Positions 26,080-34,855 of a DNA stretch of 64,000 bases are shown one piece after another. The position numbers were made by a program, and so were the translations under genes. This DNA is from Thiodiazotropha sp040506775 (GTDB taxonomy: Bacteria > Pseudomonadota > Gammaproteobacteria > Chromatiales > Chromatiaceae). The notes under the pieces were generated by a model, which saw only the letters and a list, made by a program, of their open reading frames with translations, was not told the origin of the DNA and ran no database searches. The stretch is from NCBI GenBank assembly GCA_040506775.1, contig JBEVWC010000002.1:715034-779033 (forward strand). The letters are read 5' to 3'. Numbering within the stretch: position 1 is the first letter of the stretch; every line of letters begins with the position of its first letter.

Positions 26080-27495
26080 TTAGTCTGACGATCCGAGATC
26101 CACGAAATGACCATGAATCGCAGCCGCGGCCGCCATCGCCGGACTTACCAGATGGGTGCGTCCCCCCTGCCCCTGGCGTCCCTCGAAATTCCGGTTGGAA
26201 GTCGAGGCGCAACGTTCACCCGGTTCCAGGCGATCCGCGTTCATCGCCAGACACATGGAGCAACCGGGTTCCCGCCACTCAAACCCCGCATCAGTGAAGA
26301 TACGATCCAGTCCTTCCTGTTCCGCCTGGGCCTTGACCAGACCCGACCCCGGCACCACCAGGGCCTGCCTGACCCCGTCTGCCACCTTGTGACCCTTGAC
26401 CACCTCAGCAGCAGCGCGAAGATCCTCGATGCGTGAATTGGTGCAGGAGCCAATGAAGACTTTGTCGAGACGGATCTCCCGGATCGGGGTGCCCGCCTCG
26501 AGGCCCATGTAATCCAGGGCCCGGCGCATGCCTTCGGCCTTCACCTTGTCCGCCTCGCGCTCCGGATCGGGTACCGTCTGATCCACCGCCACCACCATCT
26601 CCGGTGAGGTGCCCCAGGTGACCTGAGGCTTGATCTCCGCCCCCTGAAGGGTCACCACCCGGTCGAAACGGGCGTCCGGGTCGCTGTGCAGGGTGCGCCA
26701 ATAGGCCTCCGCCTTCTCCAGGTTCTCGCCCTTGGGGGCGAACGGCCGTCCCTTGACGTAATCGATGGTCTTCTGGTCGACGGCGACGAAGCCGGCCCGG
26801 GCACCGGCTTCGATCGCCATGTTGCACAGGGTCAGACGACCTTCTATCGAGAGATCCTCGATCGCCTGCCCCGCAAACTCCACCGCATAACCGGTGCCGC
26901 CGGCAGTGCCGATTTCGCCGATGATCGCCAGGACGATGTCCTTGGCGGTGACACCGGGTCCAACGGGTCCCTCGACCCGGATCTGCATCGCCTTGGATTT
27001 CTTCTGGATCAGGCATTGGGTGGCGAGCACATGCTCCACCTCGGAGGTGCCGATACCAAACGCAAGCGCACCCATTGCTCCGTGAGTGGAGGTGTGGGAG
27101 TCGCCGCACACCACGGTCATTCCCGGCAGGGTTGCACCCTGCTCCGGTCCCACCACATGCACGATGCCCTGACGGGGGTCGAGCATGTGGAATTCGGTGA
27201 TGCCGAAATCCTGGCAGTTCCGGTCCAGGGTCTCCACCTGGATCCGGGAAACCGGATCGCTGATGGTGGACACACCGCCAGAGCGCTCCGTGGTGGGCAC
27301 ATTGTGGTCCGGGGTCGCCAGGTTGGCTTCCTGCCGCCAGGGGGTGCGACCCGCGAGGCGCAGACCTTCGAAGGCCTGGGGTGAAGTGACTTCATGCACC
27401 AGGTGGCGATCGATGTAGATCAGCGCGGTACCGTCTTCATCGGTGCGCACCACATGGGACTCCCAGAGTTTGTCATATAAGGTTCTGGCACTCAT
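26080..27495 (-). CDS. leuC: 3-isopropylmalate dehydratase large subunit
   Basis: A 471-residue aconitase-family subunit. The three Fe-S cluster cysteines lie in the FIGSCTNSRI segment and the paired Cys of EPGCSMCLAMN; the active-site VVCGDSHTSTHGA motif is intact. It is the first gene of leuCDB, whose product set covers the middle steps of leucine synthesis; leuA is not in the window. A LysR gene diverges from it across a 129-base region that must hold both promoters. Confidence 0.98.
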   Translation of the reverse strand: MSARTLYDKLWESHVVRTDEDGTALIYIDRHLVHEVTSPQAFEGLRLAGRTPWRQEANLATPDHNVPTTERSGGVSTISDPVSRIQVETLDRNCQDFGITEFHMLDPRQGIVHVVGPEQGATLPGMTVVCGDSHTSTHGAMGALAFGIGTSEVEHVLATQCLIQKKSKAMQIRVEGPVGPGVTAKDIVLAIIGEIGTAGGTGYAVEFAGQAIEDLSIEGRLTLCNMAIEAGARAGFVAVDQKTIDYVKGRPFAPKGENLEKAEAYWRTLHSDPDARFDRVVTLQGAEIKPQVTWGTSPEMVVAVDQTVPDPEREADKVKAEGMRRALDYMGLEAGTPIREIRLDKVFIGSCTNSRIEDLRAAAEVVKGHKVADGVRQALVVPGSGLVKAQAEQEGLDRIFTDAGFEWREPGCSMCLAMNADRLEPGERCASTSNRNFEGRQGQGGRTHLVSPAMAAAAAIHGHFVDLGSSD

Positions 27496-27624
27496 TTTTT
27501 GTCCTCTTCAGACATCGCGGCGATGCCTGTTAACGCGTGCTTGTGGGTAGTCAAACCTTAGGGGACTGTGCTACATAATACAAATTCATTATTTTCATTT
27601 TTTCGATTCTCAAAAGGAATAGAT

Positions 27625-28530
27625 ATGGAGCTTGCCGCACTCAAGGCCTTCATCGAGGTTGCCCGGGAAGGCTCTTTTTCCCTGGCCGCAGAGACGCTCT
27701 ACCTGACTCAGCCCGCGGTGAGCAAACGCATCGCAGGACTGGAGCAGGAACTCGCAGTGCGGCTGTTCGACCGGGTCGGACGTCAAATCTTCCTCACGGA
27801 AGCCGGGCGGCACCTGTTGCCCCGGGCGGAGCAGATGCTGCAGGAGGAGGCGGATATCCGGCGCAGCCTGAGCAATCTCAGCGGAGAAGTGGGCGGCCGC
27901 CTGGCCATGGCCACCAGCCATCACATCGGCTTGCACCGACTGCCTCCGACTCTGCGCACCTATAGCGAGCGTTTTCCCGGGGTCGCACTGGATATTCAGT
28001 TCATGGAGTCGGAACGGGCCTGCCTCGCGGTGGCGCATGGGGAACTGGAACTGGCGGTGATCACCCTGCCCCTCGAATCTATCGAGAATCTGACTGCCCG
28101 GGAGATCTGGCACGATCCCCTGTGTGTCGCGGTGGGTCGGGATCATCCGCTGGCGAAGACCGGGCGCCTGTCCCTGGGGGAACTGGTGGCCTACCCGGCG
28201 GTGCTCCCGAGCCGGGGCACCTACACCCGAACACTTTTGGAGCAGGCGGTCTCAGCCCATCGGTTGCAGGTGAACTGCACCCTGGAGACCGGATATCTGG
28301 AGACCCTGAAAACAATGACCGGAATCGGCCTGGGTTGGGGACTGTTGCCGGAGATTCTTATGGATGATCAGCTGACCCGGCTCGAGGTGCCTGAACTGGC
28401 ATTGTCACGCTCACTCGGGATGGTGACCCATCACAAGCGCACCCTCTCCAACGCGGCCATCGCAATGACACAACTTCTCACGACCGAAAGAAAAGGTGAG
28501 TTGATTACCCAGCATGATCGGCCATGCTGA
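27625..28530 (+). CDS. LysR-family regulator divergent from leuCDB
   Basis: A 301-residue LysR protein. The winged HTH is at about 1-60 (AALKAFIEVAREGSFSLAAETLYLTQPAVSKRIAGLE), followed by the two-lobe effector domain. I take ATG 27625, preceded by AAAGGAATAGAT, rather than an in-frame ATG 57 bases upstream, because MELAALKAF is the family N-terminus. Divergence from leuC suggests control of leucine synthesis, as seen for LysR regulators beside leuCDB in related gammaproteobacteria; the effector is unknown, with an intermediate of the pathway a natural guess. Confidence 0.9.
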   Translation: MELAALKAFIEVAREGSFSLAAETLYLTQPAVSKRIAGLEQELAVRLFDRVGRQIFLTEAGRHLLPRAEQMLQEEADIRRSLSNLSGEVGGRLAMATSHHIGLHRLPPTLRTYSERFPGVALDIQFMESERACLAVAHGELELAVITLPLESIENLTAREIWHDPLCVAVGRDHPLAKTGRLSLGELVAYPAVLPSRGTYTRTLLEQAVSAHRLQVNCTLETGYLETLKTMTGIGLGWGLLPEILMDDQLTRLEVPELALSRSLGMVTHHKRTLSNAAIAMTQLLTTERKGELITQHDRPC

Positions 28531-28571
28531 GACTCGATCTCCAGAGGGCTCGCGGCCACGCTGCGCCGGAT

Positions 28572-28770
28572 CCCGGGTTCCACTGCGTTTCACCCAGGCT
28601 ACGGGGGTGATGCTCGCTCCTCTTGAGGTTCCCGTCTGTCCCGATCCGTAGCCCGGGTGCAGCGAAGCGGAACCCGGGAACACGCCTCCGGAATTACGGG
28701 GCGGGCTGTTTGAACGTCGCGAGTTCCAGCCCCGCCGGTTTTTGCGAACATCGCAGCGGACCCCGCAGGG
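28572..28770. repeat. cluster of dispersed palindromes (copies 2 and 3) and shared block
   Basis: Copy 2 of the CCCGGGTTCC-type element is at 28572-28603 and copy 3, inverted, at 28647-28678. The block 28719-28770 is about 90 percent identical to 7039-7093. Together they occupy the left part of the 774-base gene-free gap 28531-29304, and no reading frame there looks coding. The remaining middle part (28771-29032) shows nothing I can name. Confidence 0.75.
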
Positions 28771-29032
28771 GCGATACACAACACATGGATACACTGGATT
28801 CACCTGGGGGTTGTTGTTGAAGCCAGCTTGCTTATTTCCCCCCTCCCCGGCCCTACCGCAAAGGAAGAGGGGATGCACGGATCAAGACCGAATCGAACAG
28901 ACCGTTCGATTCATCTCAGTGGGCGCTCTCGGCTATCCGTCCATAACCGCTTACCGCCGCCTGATCACAAACAAAGCACACTCATGATCAATAGGTCCAG
29001 CTGAGCAGGGATTCTCGATGTGCTGAAATCTA

Positions 29033-29104
29033 CCACGAAGCGCACGAAGGATGGATTCAGCGGTCGGTTCATTGCACTTCGTGCACTTCGTGTCCTTCGT
29101 GGTG
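29033..29104. repeat. inverted CACGAAG repeats
   Basis: Two tandem CACGAAG units at 29034-29050 face three inverted CTTCGTG units at 29076-29103, giving an imperfect cruciform of about 70 bases. CACGAAG-type strings are widespread intergenic repeats in gammaproteobacteria and other phyla. No coding potential is visible. Confidence 0.6.
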
Positions 29105-29120
29105 TTATGGATCTACCTGA

Positions 29121-29168
29121 GACCCATGATTCTCGGCCATAGAATACGTTGGCTGAGAATCATGGGTC
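29121..29168. repeat. 18-bp hairpin downstream of ndk
   Basis: 29121-29138 and 29151-29168 are inverted copies with one mismatch (arm GACCCATGATTCTC), separated by 12 bases. It lies 137 bases past the ndk stop. There is no T tract in either direction, so it is more likely part of the repeat island than an intrinsic terminator. Confidence 0.6.
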
Positions 29169-29304
29169 ATCAGGAAAGGTGAAGCGCCCGGAGGAGCCGA
29201 GCCGTGGGTGAGATTGATCTGGCGCAGCCCCGAGGTTGCCCCGGAGCTGATCTGCGACCCGAGCGATCCCTGAACCGCCCGCGTCGTCACAACTCAGAAA
29301 GACC

Positions 29305-29733
29305 TTAGCGGGTCCGCTCGCAGATCCCTTCCGGAAAGAAGAAAGCGATCTCGACCTTAGCCGTGTCGGGACCATCGGATCCGTGTACCGCATTCTCATC
29401 CACGGTGGTGGCGAAATCGGCACGGATGGTTCCGGGCGCGGCGTCCTTGGGATTGGTGGCGCCCATAATCTCACGGTTTTGCTGAATGGCGTTGTCGCCT
29501 TCCAGGACCTGCACCATCACCGGACCCGAGGTCATGAAATCGATCAGATCCTGGTAGAAGGGACGCTCTTTGTGCACAGCATAGAACTCACCCGCCTGTT
29601 CCCGGGAGAGGTGCAGCATGCGTGAAGCCACGATCTTCAGTCCGGCGTCTTCGAAGCGGGAGTAGATCTTGCCGATCACATTTTTCGCCACGGCATCGGG
29701 TTTGATGATGGAAAGGGTGCGTTCAGTGGACAT
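29305..29733 (-). CDS. ndk: nucleoside diphosphate kinase
   Basis: A 142-residue Ndk of normal length. The phosphorylated histidine is H117 in ENAVHGSDG, and the KPDAV and REIMGATNPKDA motifs line the nucleotide pocket. It equilibrates NTP and NDP pools in the cytosol. It is last in the minus-strand aroC-MFS-ndk series, 174 bases after the MFS gene, so it may also have its own promoter. Confidence 0.98.
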   Translation of the reverse strand: MSTERTLSIIKPDAVAKNVIGKIYSRFEDAGLKIVASRMLHLSREQAGEFYAVHKERPFYQDLIDFMTSGPVMVQVLEGDNAIQQNREIMGATNPKDAAPGTIRADFATTVDENAVHGSDGPDTAKVEIAFFFPEGICERTR

Positions 29734-29907
29734 GGGTGACTCCAGTCAGATGATGAAATTCAGATTCCGGCCGGGCGGAGCCCCAAAACTTCAACAGAGG
29801 CACACCAAGCATCGGATTGCTGCGGTGCAGCAGGAGACGCAAAATACGCACGCACGAATAGGTTGTCAAGGTGGATCTCGACCACCGGAGAGACTTTCTG
29901 CGCACCA

Positions 29908-31056
29908 CTAAACAGGAATTTCACGCCCTCTTCCCACCCAGAGCCAGGCAATAATCACCGCCAGTAGTGCATAACCCGATGCAAACCAGTAAGCGGATGC
30001 CGCGCCCAATCCACTCCACAGGTAACCGCTGGTGAGACTGCCGAAGGCTCCGCCCGCTCCGAAACTGAGACTGCTGTAGAGTGCCTGACCCCGTCCCTGA
30101 TGCCGCCCCACGAAATAGTGGTGGACCATGTGGATCGCCGCCGCATGGAAGGTCCCGAAGGTTGCGGCATGCATCACCTGGGCCAGCAGGACCAGCAGCC
30201 AGTTATCCGAACCGCCAGCCACCAACATCCAGCGGACCACCGCGATGGCCAGGCTGGCGATGAGCACCCAACGCGCCCCCCAGCGCAGCAGAAGACGATG
30301 CATTACCAGAAAGATCAGCACCTCGGCGATCACCCCAAGCGCCCACAACTGACCAATCACCCCACTGCTGTAGCCAAGTTGTTCCATATAGATGGAGTAG
30401 AAGGCGTAGTAGGCGCTGTGACTCGCCTGCATCAGAAAACAGACCAGCAGGAAGGCCAGAATATCCCAGCGTTTGAGGATTTCCAGGATGGAACCCTGGT
30501 CATGAGTAGAACTATCCGCCGGGCGCTCCGGGACGCTCAGACTGTTGATAAAAATGCCTACATAGAGCAGCAGCACCAGTTGCGGGACCAGGGATACACC
30601 CCAGTGATCCACCAGGAATCCCAGTACCACCACTGAAATGATGAAACCGACAGAGCCCCACAGACGGATTCGGCTGTAGTGCTGAATCCGATCCTGCAGA
30701 TAGCTCATGGTGACGGCCTCGAACTGAGGCAGCGAGGCGTTCCAGAAGAAACTGAACAGCATCATTACCAGGGCCAGGATCCAGAACCCCTGGTCCACAA
30801 ACACCCCGAAGAAGCACACCACGGTCATCAGGGAGGCGATGCGCACGATCGGCATCCGATGCCCGGTGTGGTCGCCGATCCAGCCCCAGATATTGGGCGC
30901 AATCAGCTTCGAGACCATCACCACCGCCATCAGTTCGCCGATCTCAGCGGCGGAGAAGCCCCGCTCCTGCTGCAGGTAGAGACCCCAATAGGGGAGAAAT
31001 CCACCCAGTGAGGCGAAGTAGAAGAAGTAGAACCCGGACAGACGCCAGTAAGGCAT
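29908..31056 (-). CDS. MFS transporter next to aroC (phenylpropionate-permease-like)
   Basis: A 382-residue, twelve-span permease from the start at 31056 (MPYWRLSGFYFFYFASLGGFLPYWGLYLQ). The N-terminus and the GWIGDHTGHR loop match the HcaT/MFS_1-like family. An upstream in-frame ATG at 31101 would overlap aroC by 41 bases; the inner start leaves a four-base gap after the aroC stop and fits the family better. A permease in this position after aroC is conserved in Pseudomonas and relatives. The substrate is not established; aromatic acids have been suggested for the family. Confidence 0.88.
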   Translation of the reverse strand: MPYWRLSGFYFFYFASLGGFLPYWGLYLQQERGFSAAEIGELMAVVMVSKLIAPNIWGWIGDHTGHRMPIVRIASLMTVVCFFGVFVDQGFWILALVMMLFSFFWNASLPQFEAVTMSYLQDRIQHYSRIRLWGSVGFIISVVVLGFLVDHWGVSLVPQLVLLLYVGIFINSLSVPERPADSSTHDQGSILEILKRWDILAFLLVCFLMQASHSAYYAFYSIYMEQLGYSSGVIGQLWALGVIAEVLIFLVMHRLLLRWGARWVLIASLAIAVVRWMLVAGGSDNWLLVLLAQVMHAATFGTFHAAAIHMVHHYFVGRHQGRGQALYSSLSFGAGGAFGSLTSGYLWSGLGAASAYWFASGYALLAVIIAWLWVGRGREIPV

Positions 31057-31060
31057 CCGT

Positions 31061-32158
31061 TCAGCGATCGGCGCCGAGATCCGGTAAACCGGAATGCACA
31101 TCCATGTTCTGGCCCCGGTGACGCAGCACGTGGTCCATCAACACGATGGCCATCATCGCCTCAGCGATGGGTGTGGCGCGTATGCCGACACAGGGATCAT
31201 GACGCCCCTTGGTCACCACCTCGACCGGCTGTCCGGAACGGTTCACGGTATGTCCCGGCAGGCGCAGGCTGGAAGTGGGCTTGAGCGCGATGGAGGCAAC
31301 CAGGTCCTGACCGCTGGAGATCCCCCCGAGCACGCCCCCGGCATGATTGCTGAGAAATCCCTCAGGGGTCATCTCGTCCCGGTGTTCGGTGCCCTTCTGC
31401 TCCACACACAGGAAGCCGTCACCGATCTCCACACCCTTGACGGCGTTGATGCTCATCAGTGCGTGGGCGAGATCCGCGTCGAGCCGGTCGAAGATCGGTT
31501 CACCAAGGCCGGCCATCATGCCGCTGGCCACCACGTTGATGCGTGCGCCGACGGAGTTGCCCTCCTTGCGCAGGGCGTCCATGTAGGCCTCCATCTCCGC
31601 CACCTTGCCCGCATCGGGACAGAAGAAGGGGTTGGTCTCCACCACATCCCAGTCGAACGCCTCGGCCTTGACCGGACCGAGCTGCGCCAGGTAGCCCCGC
31701 ACACGGATTCCGTAGCGTTCGAGCAGGTATTTTTTCGCGATGCCCCCGGCAGCCACCCGCATGGCGGTCTCCCGGGCCGAGGAGCGGCCTCCGCCCCGGT
31801 AGTCGCGGAAGCCGTATTTCTGGTTGTAGGTGTAATCCGCATGCCCGGGACGGAAACGATCCATGATCTCCGAGTAGTCCTTGGAGCGCTGATCCGTGTT
31901 GCGGATCAACAGTCCGATGGGGGTGCCGGTAGTGCGGCCTTCGAACACCCCGGAGAGGATCTCCACCTCGTCATCCTCGCGGCGCTGGGTGGTATGTCGA
32001 GAAGTGCCCGGTTTGCGCCGATCCAGATCCACCTGCAGGTCCGACGCAGACAGCTCCAGCCCCGGGGGGCAGCCGTCCACGATACAGCCGATGCCCGGAC
32101 CATGAGACTCACCGAAGGAGGTCACGCAGAAGAGTTTGCCGATGCTGTTACCCGACAC
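31061..32158 (-). CDS. aroC: chorismate synthase
   Basis: A 365-residue AroC with the FMN-binding signatures GESHGPGIGCIVDG near the N-terminus, FRPGHADYTYNQKYG and the Arg-rich YRGGGRSSARETAMRVAAG segment. It makes chorismate, the last common precursor of tryptophan (genes at 16-19 kb), phenylalanine, tyrosine and folate. It requires reduced FMN. It precedes the MFS gene by four bases and so is probably co-transcribed with it. Confidence 0.98.
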   Translation of the reverse strand: MSGNSIGKLFCVTSFGESHGPGIGCIVDGCPPGLELSASDLQVDLDRRKPGTSRHTTQRREDDEVEILSGVFEGRTTGTPIGLLIRNTDQRSKDYSEIMDRFRPGHADYTYNQKYGFRDYRGGGRSSARETAMRVAAGGIAKKYLLERYGIRVRGYLAQLGPVKAEAFDWDVVETNPFFCPDAGKVAEMEAYMDALRKEGNSVGARINVVASGMMAGLGEPIFDRLDADLAHALMSINAVKGVEIGDGFLCVEQKGTEHRDEMTPEGFLSNHAGGVLGGISSGQDLVASIALKPTSSLRLPGHTVNRSGQPVEVVTKGRHDPCVGIRATPIAEAMMAIVLMDHVLRHRGQNMDVHSGLPDLGADR

Positions 32159-32203
32159 GTCAGCAACCCGTTACCGAAAACGACGTACCCACCCGAGCCA
32201 CGA

Positions 32204-33523
32204 TCACTTGTCCAACCATCCGTTGACCCGCTCCAGATCCTGTTCACTGAGGTTGCCCGCCGCGGATTTCAGGGACAGTCCGTTGATGATGTAGCCGTAG
32301 CGGGAGTTGAGGTAATCGCGCTGGGAGGAGAACAGGTTGCGCTGCACATTGAGCACATCCACGATGGTCCGGGTACCCACCTCATAACCGGCCTGGGTTG
32401 ATTCCAGGGCACTCTGAGCGGAGATGGTGGAGGCCTTCAGCGCCTCGACCTGACTGATGGTGGACAGCACCCCGCGAAACGCATCCCGCACCTGGCGGTT
32501 GACTCCACGTCGGGTCTGGTCGAGCCCCTGCTGGGCGGCCCGGTAGTTGGCCTGGGACTGACGCGTGGTTGCAGTAACCGCACCACCGGCGTAGAGGGGC
32601 AGTTCCAGGGTCAAGCCAATGCTGGAGGAGTCCGCCTCGGTGGCCCGGTCACTGCTGCTGCGGTTCATGTTGTAACCGCCGACCAGGTCCAGGGTGGGGA
32701 AATGACCGGATTTGCTCACATCGATCTCCTGCTCCAACACCTTCAGGTTGGCGCGGGAAGCGATGATGCTGTAGTTCTCCTGCTGAGCGGTGTCGGACCA
32801 GGATTGCAGGTCATTCGGCACCGGAGGATTCAGGGCGAGTTCTTCACCGAGCTTGGCCAGTTCCATTTTCGAGCGGGGACCGATGATTTCGAACAGGGCC
32901 TCCCAGGCATTGTCGAGACTGTTCTCGGAAGAGATTACAGAGGCCCGCGCGGAATCGTAGGCGGCCTGAGCCTCATGCACATCGGTGATCGCGATCAGGC
33001 CCACATCGAAACGCTGCTGGGCCTGTTCGAGCTGACGGCCGTTGGCCTCCTGCTCAGCCTTGGCGACCCGCAAGTCGTCCTCGGCAGAGAGGATCGCGAA
33101 GTAGGCGCTGGTGCTGCGCACCATCAGGTCGATCTCCGCCGCGGCATAATCGGCCTCGGCCGCAGCGATGGAGCTGTCCGCCTGTTCCAACTGGATCAGG
33201 CGGTCCCGCCGGTAGATCGGTTGGGTCAGATTCAGGCCGAGGTTGCTCTCGTGATAGTTCGAGGTCATGTCCACCGAGTTACCCTGGTAGGTCTTGATAT
33301 CACTGTGGATGGCGTCGTAGCTTCCGCCCACGCCCACGGTCGGCAGCAACTGGGACCAGGCCAGGCTTTTATTTTCACGGGTGGATGAGAGCTGTTCTTT
33401 GGCAACCTGCAGCTGTGGATCATTCTCCAGCGCCAGCCGGTAGATGGTCATCAGGTCCTCGGCATGGGTCAACGGCAACCAGGATATAAGGAGCAATAGC
33501 ACCAGGTGCTTCATCGGTTTCAT
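32204..33523 (-). CDS. TolC-family outer-membrane efflux/secretion channel
   Basis: A 439-residue protein with a signal peptide (about 1-21, LLLLISWLPLTHA) and the two internally repeated halves of the TolC fold; the helix motifs LTQPIYRRDRLIQLEQA and LELPLYAGGAVTATTRQSQANYRAA are diagnostic. It should form the trimeric outer-membrane duct of an RND, MFS or type I system. No inner-membrane pump or adaptor gene is adjacent, so it probably serves several systems, like E. coli TolC. It stands 66 bases after the M23 gene on the same strand. Confidence 0.92.
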   Translation of the reverse strand: MKPMKHLVLLLLISWLPLTHAEDLMTIYRLALENDPQLQVAKEQLSSTRENKSLAWSQLLPTVGVGGSYDAIHSDIKTYQGNSVDMTSNYHESNLGLNLTQPIYRRDRLIQLEQADSSIAAAEADYAAAEIDLMVRSTSAYFAILSAEDDLRVAKAEQEANGRQLEQAQQRFDVGLIAITDVHEAQAAYDSARASVISSENSLDNAWEALFEIIGPRSKMELAKLGEELALNPPVPNDLQSWSDTAQQENYSIIASRANLKVLEQEIDVSKSGHFPTLDLVGGYNMNRSSSDRATEADSSSIGLTLELPLYAGGAVTATTRQSQANYRAAQQGLDQTRRGVNRQVRDAFRGVLSTISQVEALKASTISAQSALESTQAGYEVGTRTIVDVLNVQRNLFSSQRDYLNSRYGYIINGLSLKSAAGNLSEQDLERVNGWLDK

Positions 33524-33589
33524 GGTATTTCCTTGGTCCTTCCATTCATTGATCAGATGGGGGGCACTTTATCACAGATGGGACTCAGA

Positions 33590-34435
33590 CTACCGCCCCT
33601 TTTCCGGCATCGGCGGCACCAGCAACTGGGGATCGATGCGCGCGCTGCCCAGGTTCATGCGCCAGTCCAGATGGGCCCCGGTGACCCGCCCGGTGGCGCC
33701 CACCTCGGCGATCGGATCACCCTGTTTGACCCGCTGTCCCTCCTTCACCAGGATTTTACTCAGATGCAGGAAGGAGGATGAGAGTTGCAAACCGTGATCG
33801 ATGATCAGGGTGCCGCCGGAATAGAACATGTCATCATGAGTCAGGGTCACCACACCGTCCGCGGGCGCCCGCACCAGGGTACCGACCGGTGCAGCGATAT
33901 CCACTCCAAAGTGGGGACGTTTGGGATCTCCGTTGAGAATGCGCTGACTGCCGTACACCCCAGAGATTTCACCCTGGGTCGGCCAGATGAAACCGCTGAG
34001 AAAATCCTCCCGGTCATCCTTGCGTTTACGGGCCTGTTTGACCAGCGCAGTCTCAGCTTTGATACGCTCCCAGTCCTGCTTCGGCGGAGTAACCTTGCTC
34101 GGCGGTAAGCCGTCGATGCGTTGGATCCGGTAATCCCGCTTGCTCAGGGCTATGTCGAGTTTATCCGTCTGCCCCCCGCTCCGTTCTATAAGCAGTTCGT
34201 GCTGCAACGCCTCATCCCTTCCAAAACCCAGCAGGAAGTGCCCCTGCCCCGAAACCTGAACCGGCTTACCGTCCAGCAGCACCCGATCACCGGGTTCCAC
34301 CTGCCCCATGAGCATGCCACCCTGGGTGTAGTCTCCCTCCAGGTTCATGGCCTGCAACGCAAAAGCGCAGAATAATCCGCCAATCATCATTAAGAGATAG
34401 GCCCATCGGAAGTTTGCTAAGGGGAGTCGCCTCAT
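33590..34435 (-). CDS. M23-family (LytM) periplasmic protein
   Basis: A 281-residue protein with an N-terminal membrane anchor or signal (about 10-30), a beta-rich domain (about 35-130) and a LytM/M23 domain (about 150-270). The HFGVD motif supplies the first zinc ligands. The normal HxH motif is here HLDW, with the second His replaced by Asp, as in one proteobacterial subgroup. That subgroup is annotated as peptidase, but catalysis has to be treated as unproven; it may instead activate amidases. Possibly co-transcribed with the tolC-like gene. Confidence 0.88.
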   Translation of the reverse strand: MRRLPLANFRWAYLLMMIGGLFCAFALQAMNLEGDYTQGGMLMGQVEPGDRVLLDGKPVQVSGQGHFLLGFGRDEALQHELLIERSGGQTDKLDIALSKRDYRIQRIDGLPPSKVTPPKQDWERIKAETALVKQARKRKDDREDFLSGFIWPTQGEISGVYGSQRILNGDPKRPHFGVDIAAPVGTLVRAPADGVVTLTHDDMFYSGGTLIIDHGLQLSSSFLHLSKILVKEGQRVKQGDPIAEVGATGRVTGAHLDWRMNLGSARIDPQLLVPPMPEKGR

Positions 34436-34521
34436 TTCGGGTTCCGTTCCTGTATTTCGTGGTTGCCGGTCATCATGAGTAGGGATGCCAGCCTACCTGA
34501 TTAGTTTCATGACACAAAGAA

Positions 34522-34550
34522 TTGACAGCGGCGAAAACTGGCTGTAGAGT
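34522..34550 (+). promoter_or_regulatory. promoter of tRNA-Leu
   Basis: TTGACA (34522-34527) and TAGAGT (34545-34550) are separated by 17 bases and lie about 35 bases upstream of the mature tRNA. The -35 is perfect and the -10 keeps the key first T, A and last T. Confidence 0.7.
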
Positions 34551-34590
34551 TCGCGATCTCCAAGCCGGCCAGGGTCGGTTGCCACATCAT

Positions 34591-34677
34591 GCCGAGGTGG
34601 TGAAATTGGTAGACACGCTAGCTTCAGGTGCTAGTGGGGGCAACCCCGTGGAGGTTCAAGTCCTCTCCTCGGCACCA
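34591..34677 (+). tRNA. tRNA-Leu (anticodon CAG)
   Basis: An 87-base class II tRNA with encoded CCA. The 5' strand GCCGAGG pairs with CCTCGGC, the anticodon stem CTAGC/GCTAG closes the loop TTCAGGT with anticodon CAG at 34-36, and a variable arm GGGGG-CAA-CCCC is present. The T loop TTCAAGT is standard. It reads CUG, probably the main leucine codon in this GC-rich genome. It has its own promoter and terminator. Confidence 0.97.
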
Positions 34678-34689
34678 TATCGAATACGG

Positions 34690-34718
34690 AAAAAGCACTG
34701 CATTGCAGTGCTTTTTTT
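34690..34718 (+). terminator. rho-independent terminator after tRNA-Leu
   Basis: AAAAGCACTGCA and TGCAGTGCTTTT form a perfect hairpin with almost no loop, followed by a run of T, 13 bases after the tRNA. The preceding A run also allows action on the opposite strand. Confidence 0.92.
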
Positions 34719-34855
34719 GTTTGTCCCGCCGATTCATCCCGACGATGATCCAGGTTGCCCGAACCCTGGTGTAAAACGGCACTCACGACACTCATACACA
34801 ACTCCCCGACAGCCTGAAAGGTTGTATCCCGACGGAAGCGTGCGAGACTTTCAGC

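Noticed and set aside
31094..32401. 435-codon open frame on the plus strand opposite aroC
   Set aside because: It is the antisense shadow of aroC; its His/Gly/Asp-rich composition is what reverse-frame reading of a GC-rich gene gives.
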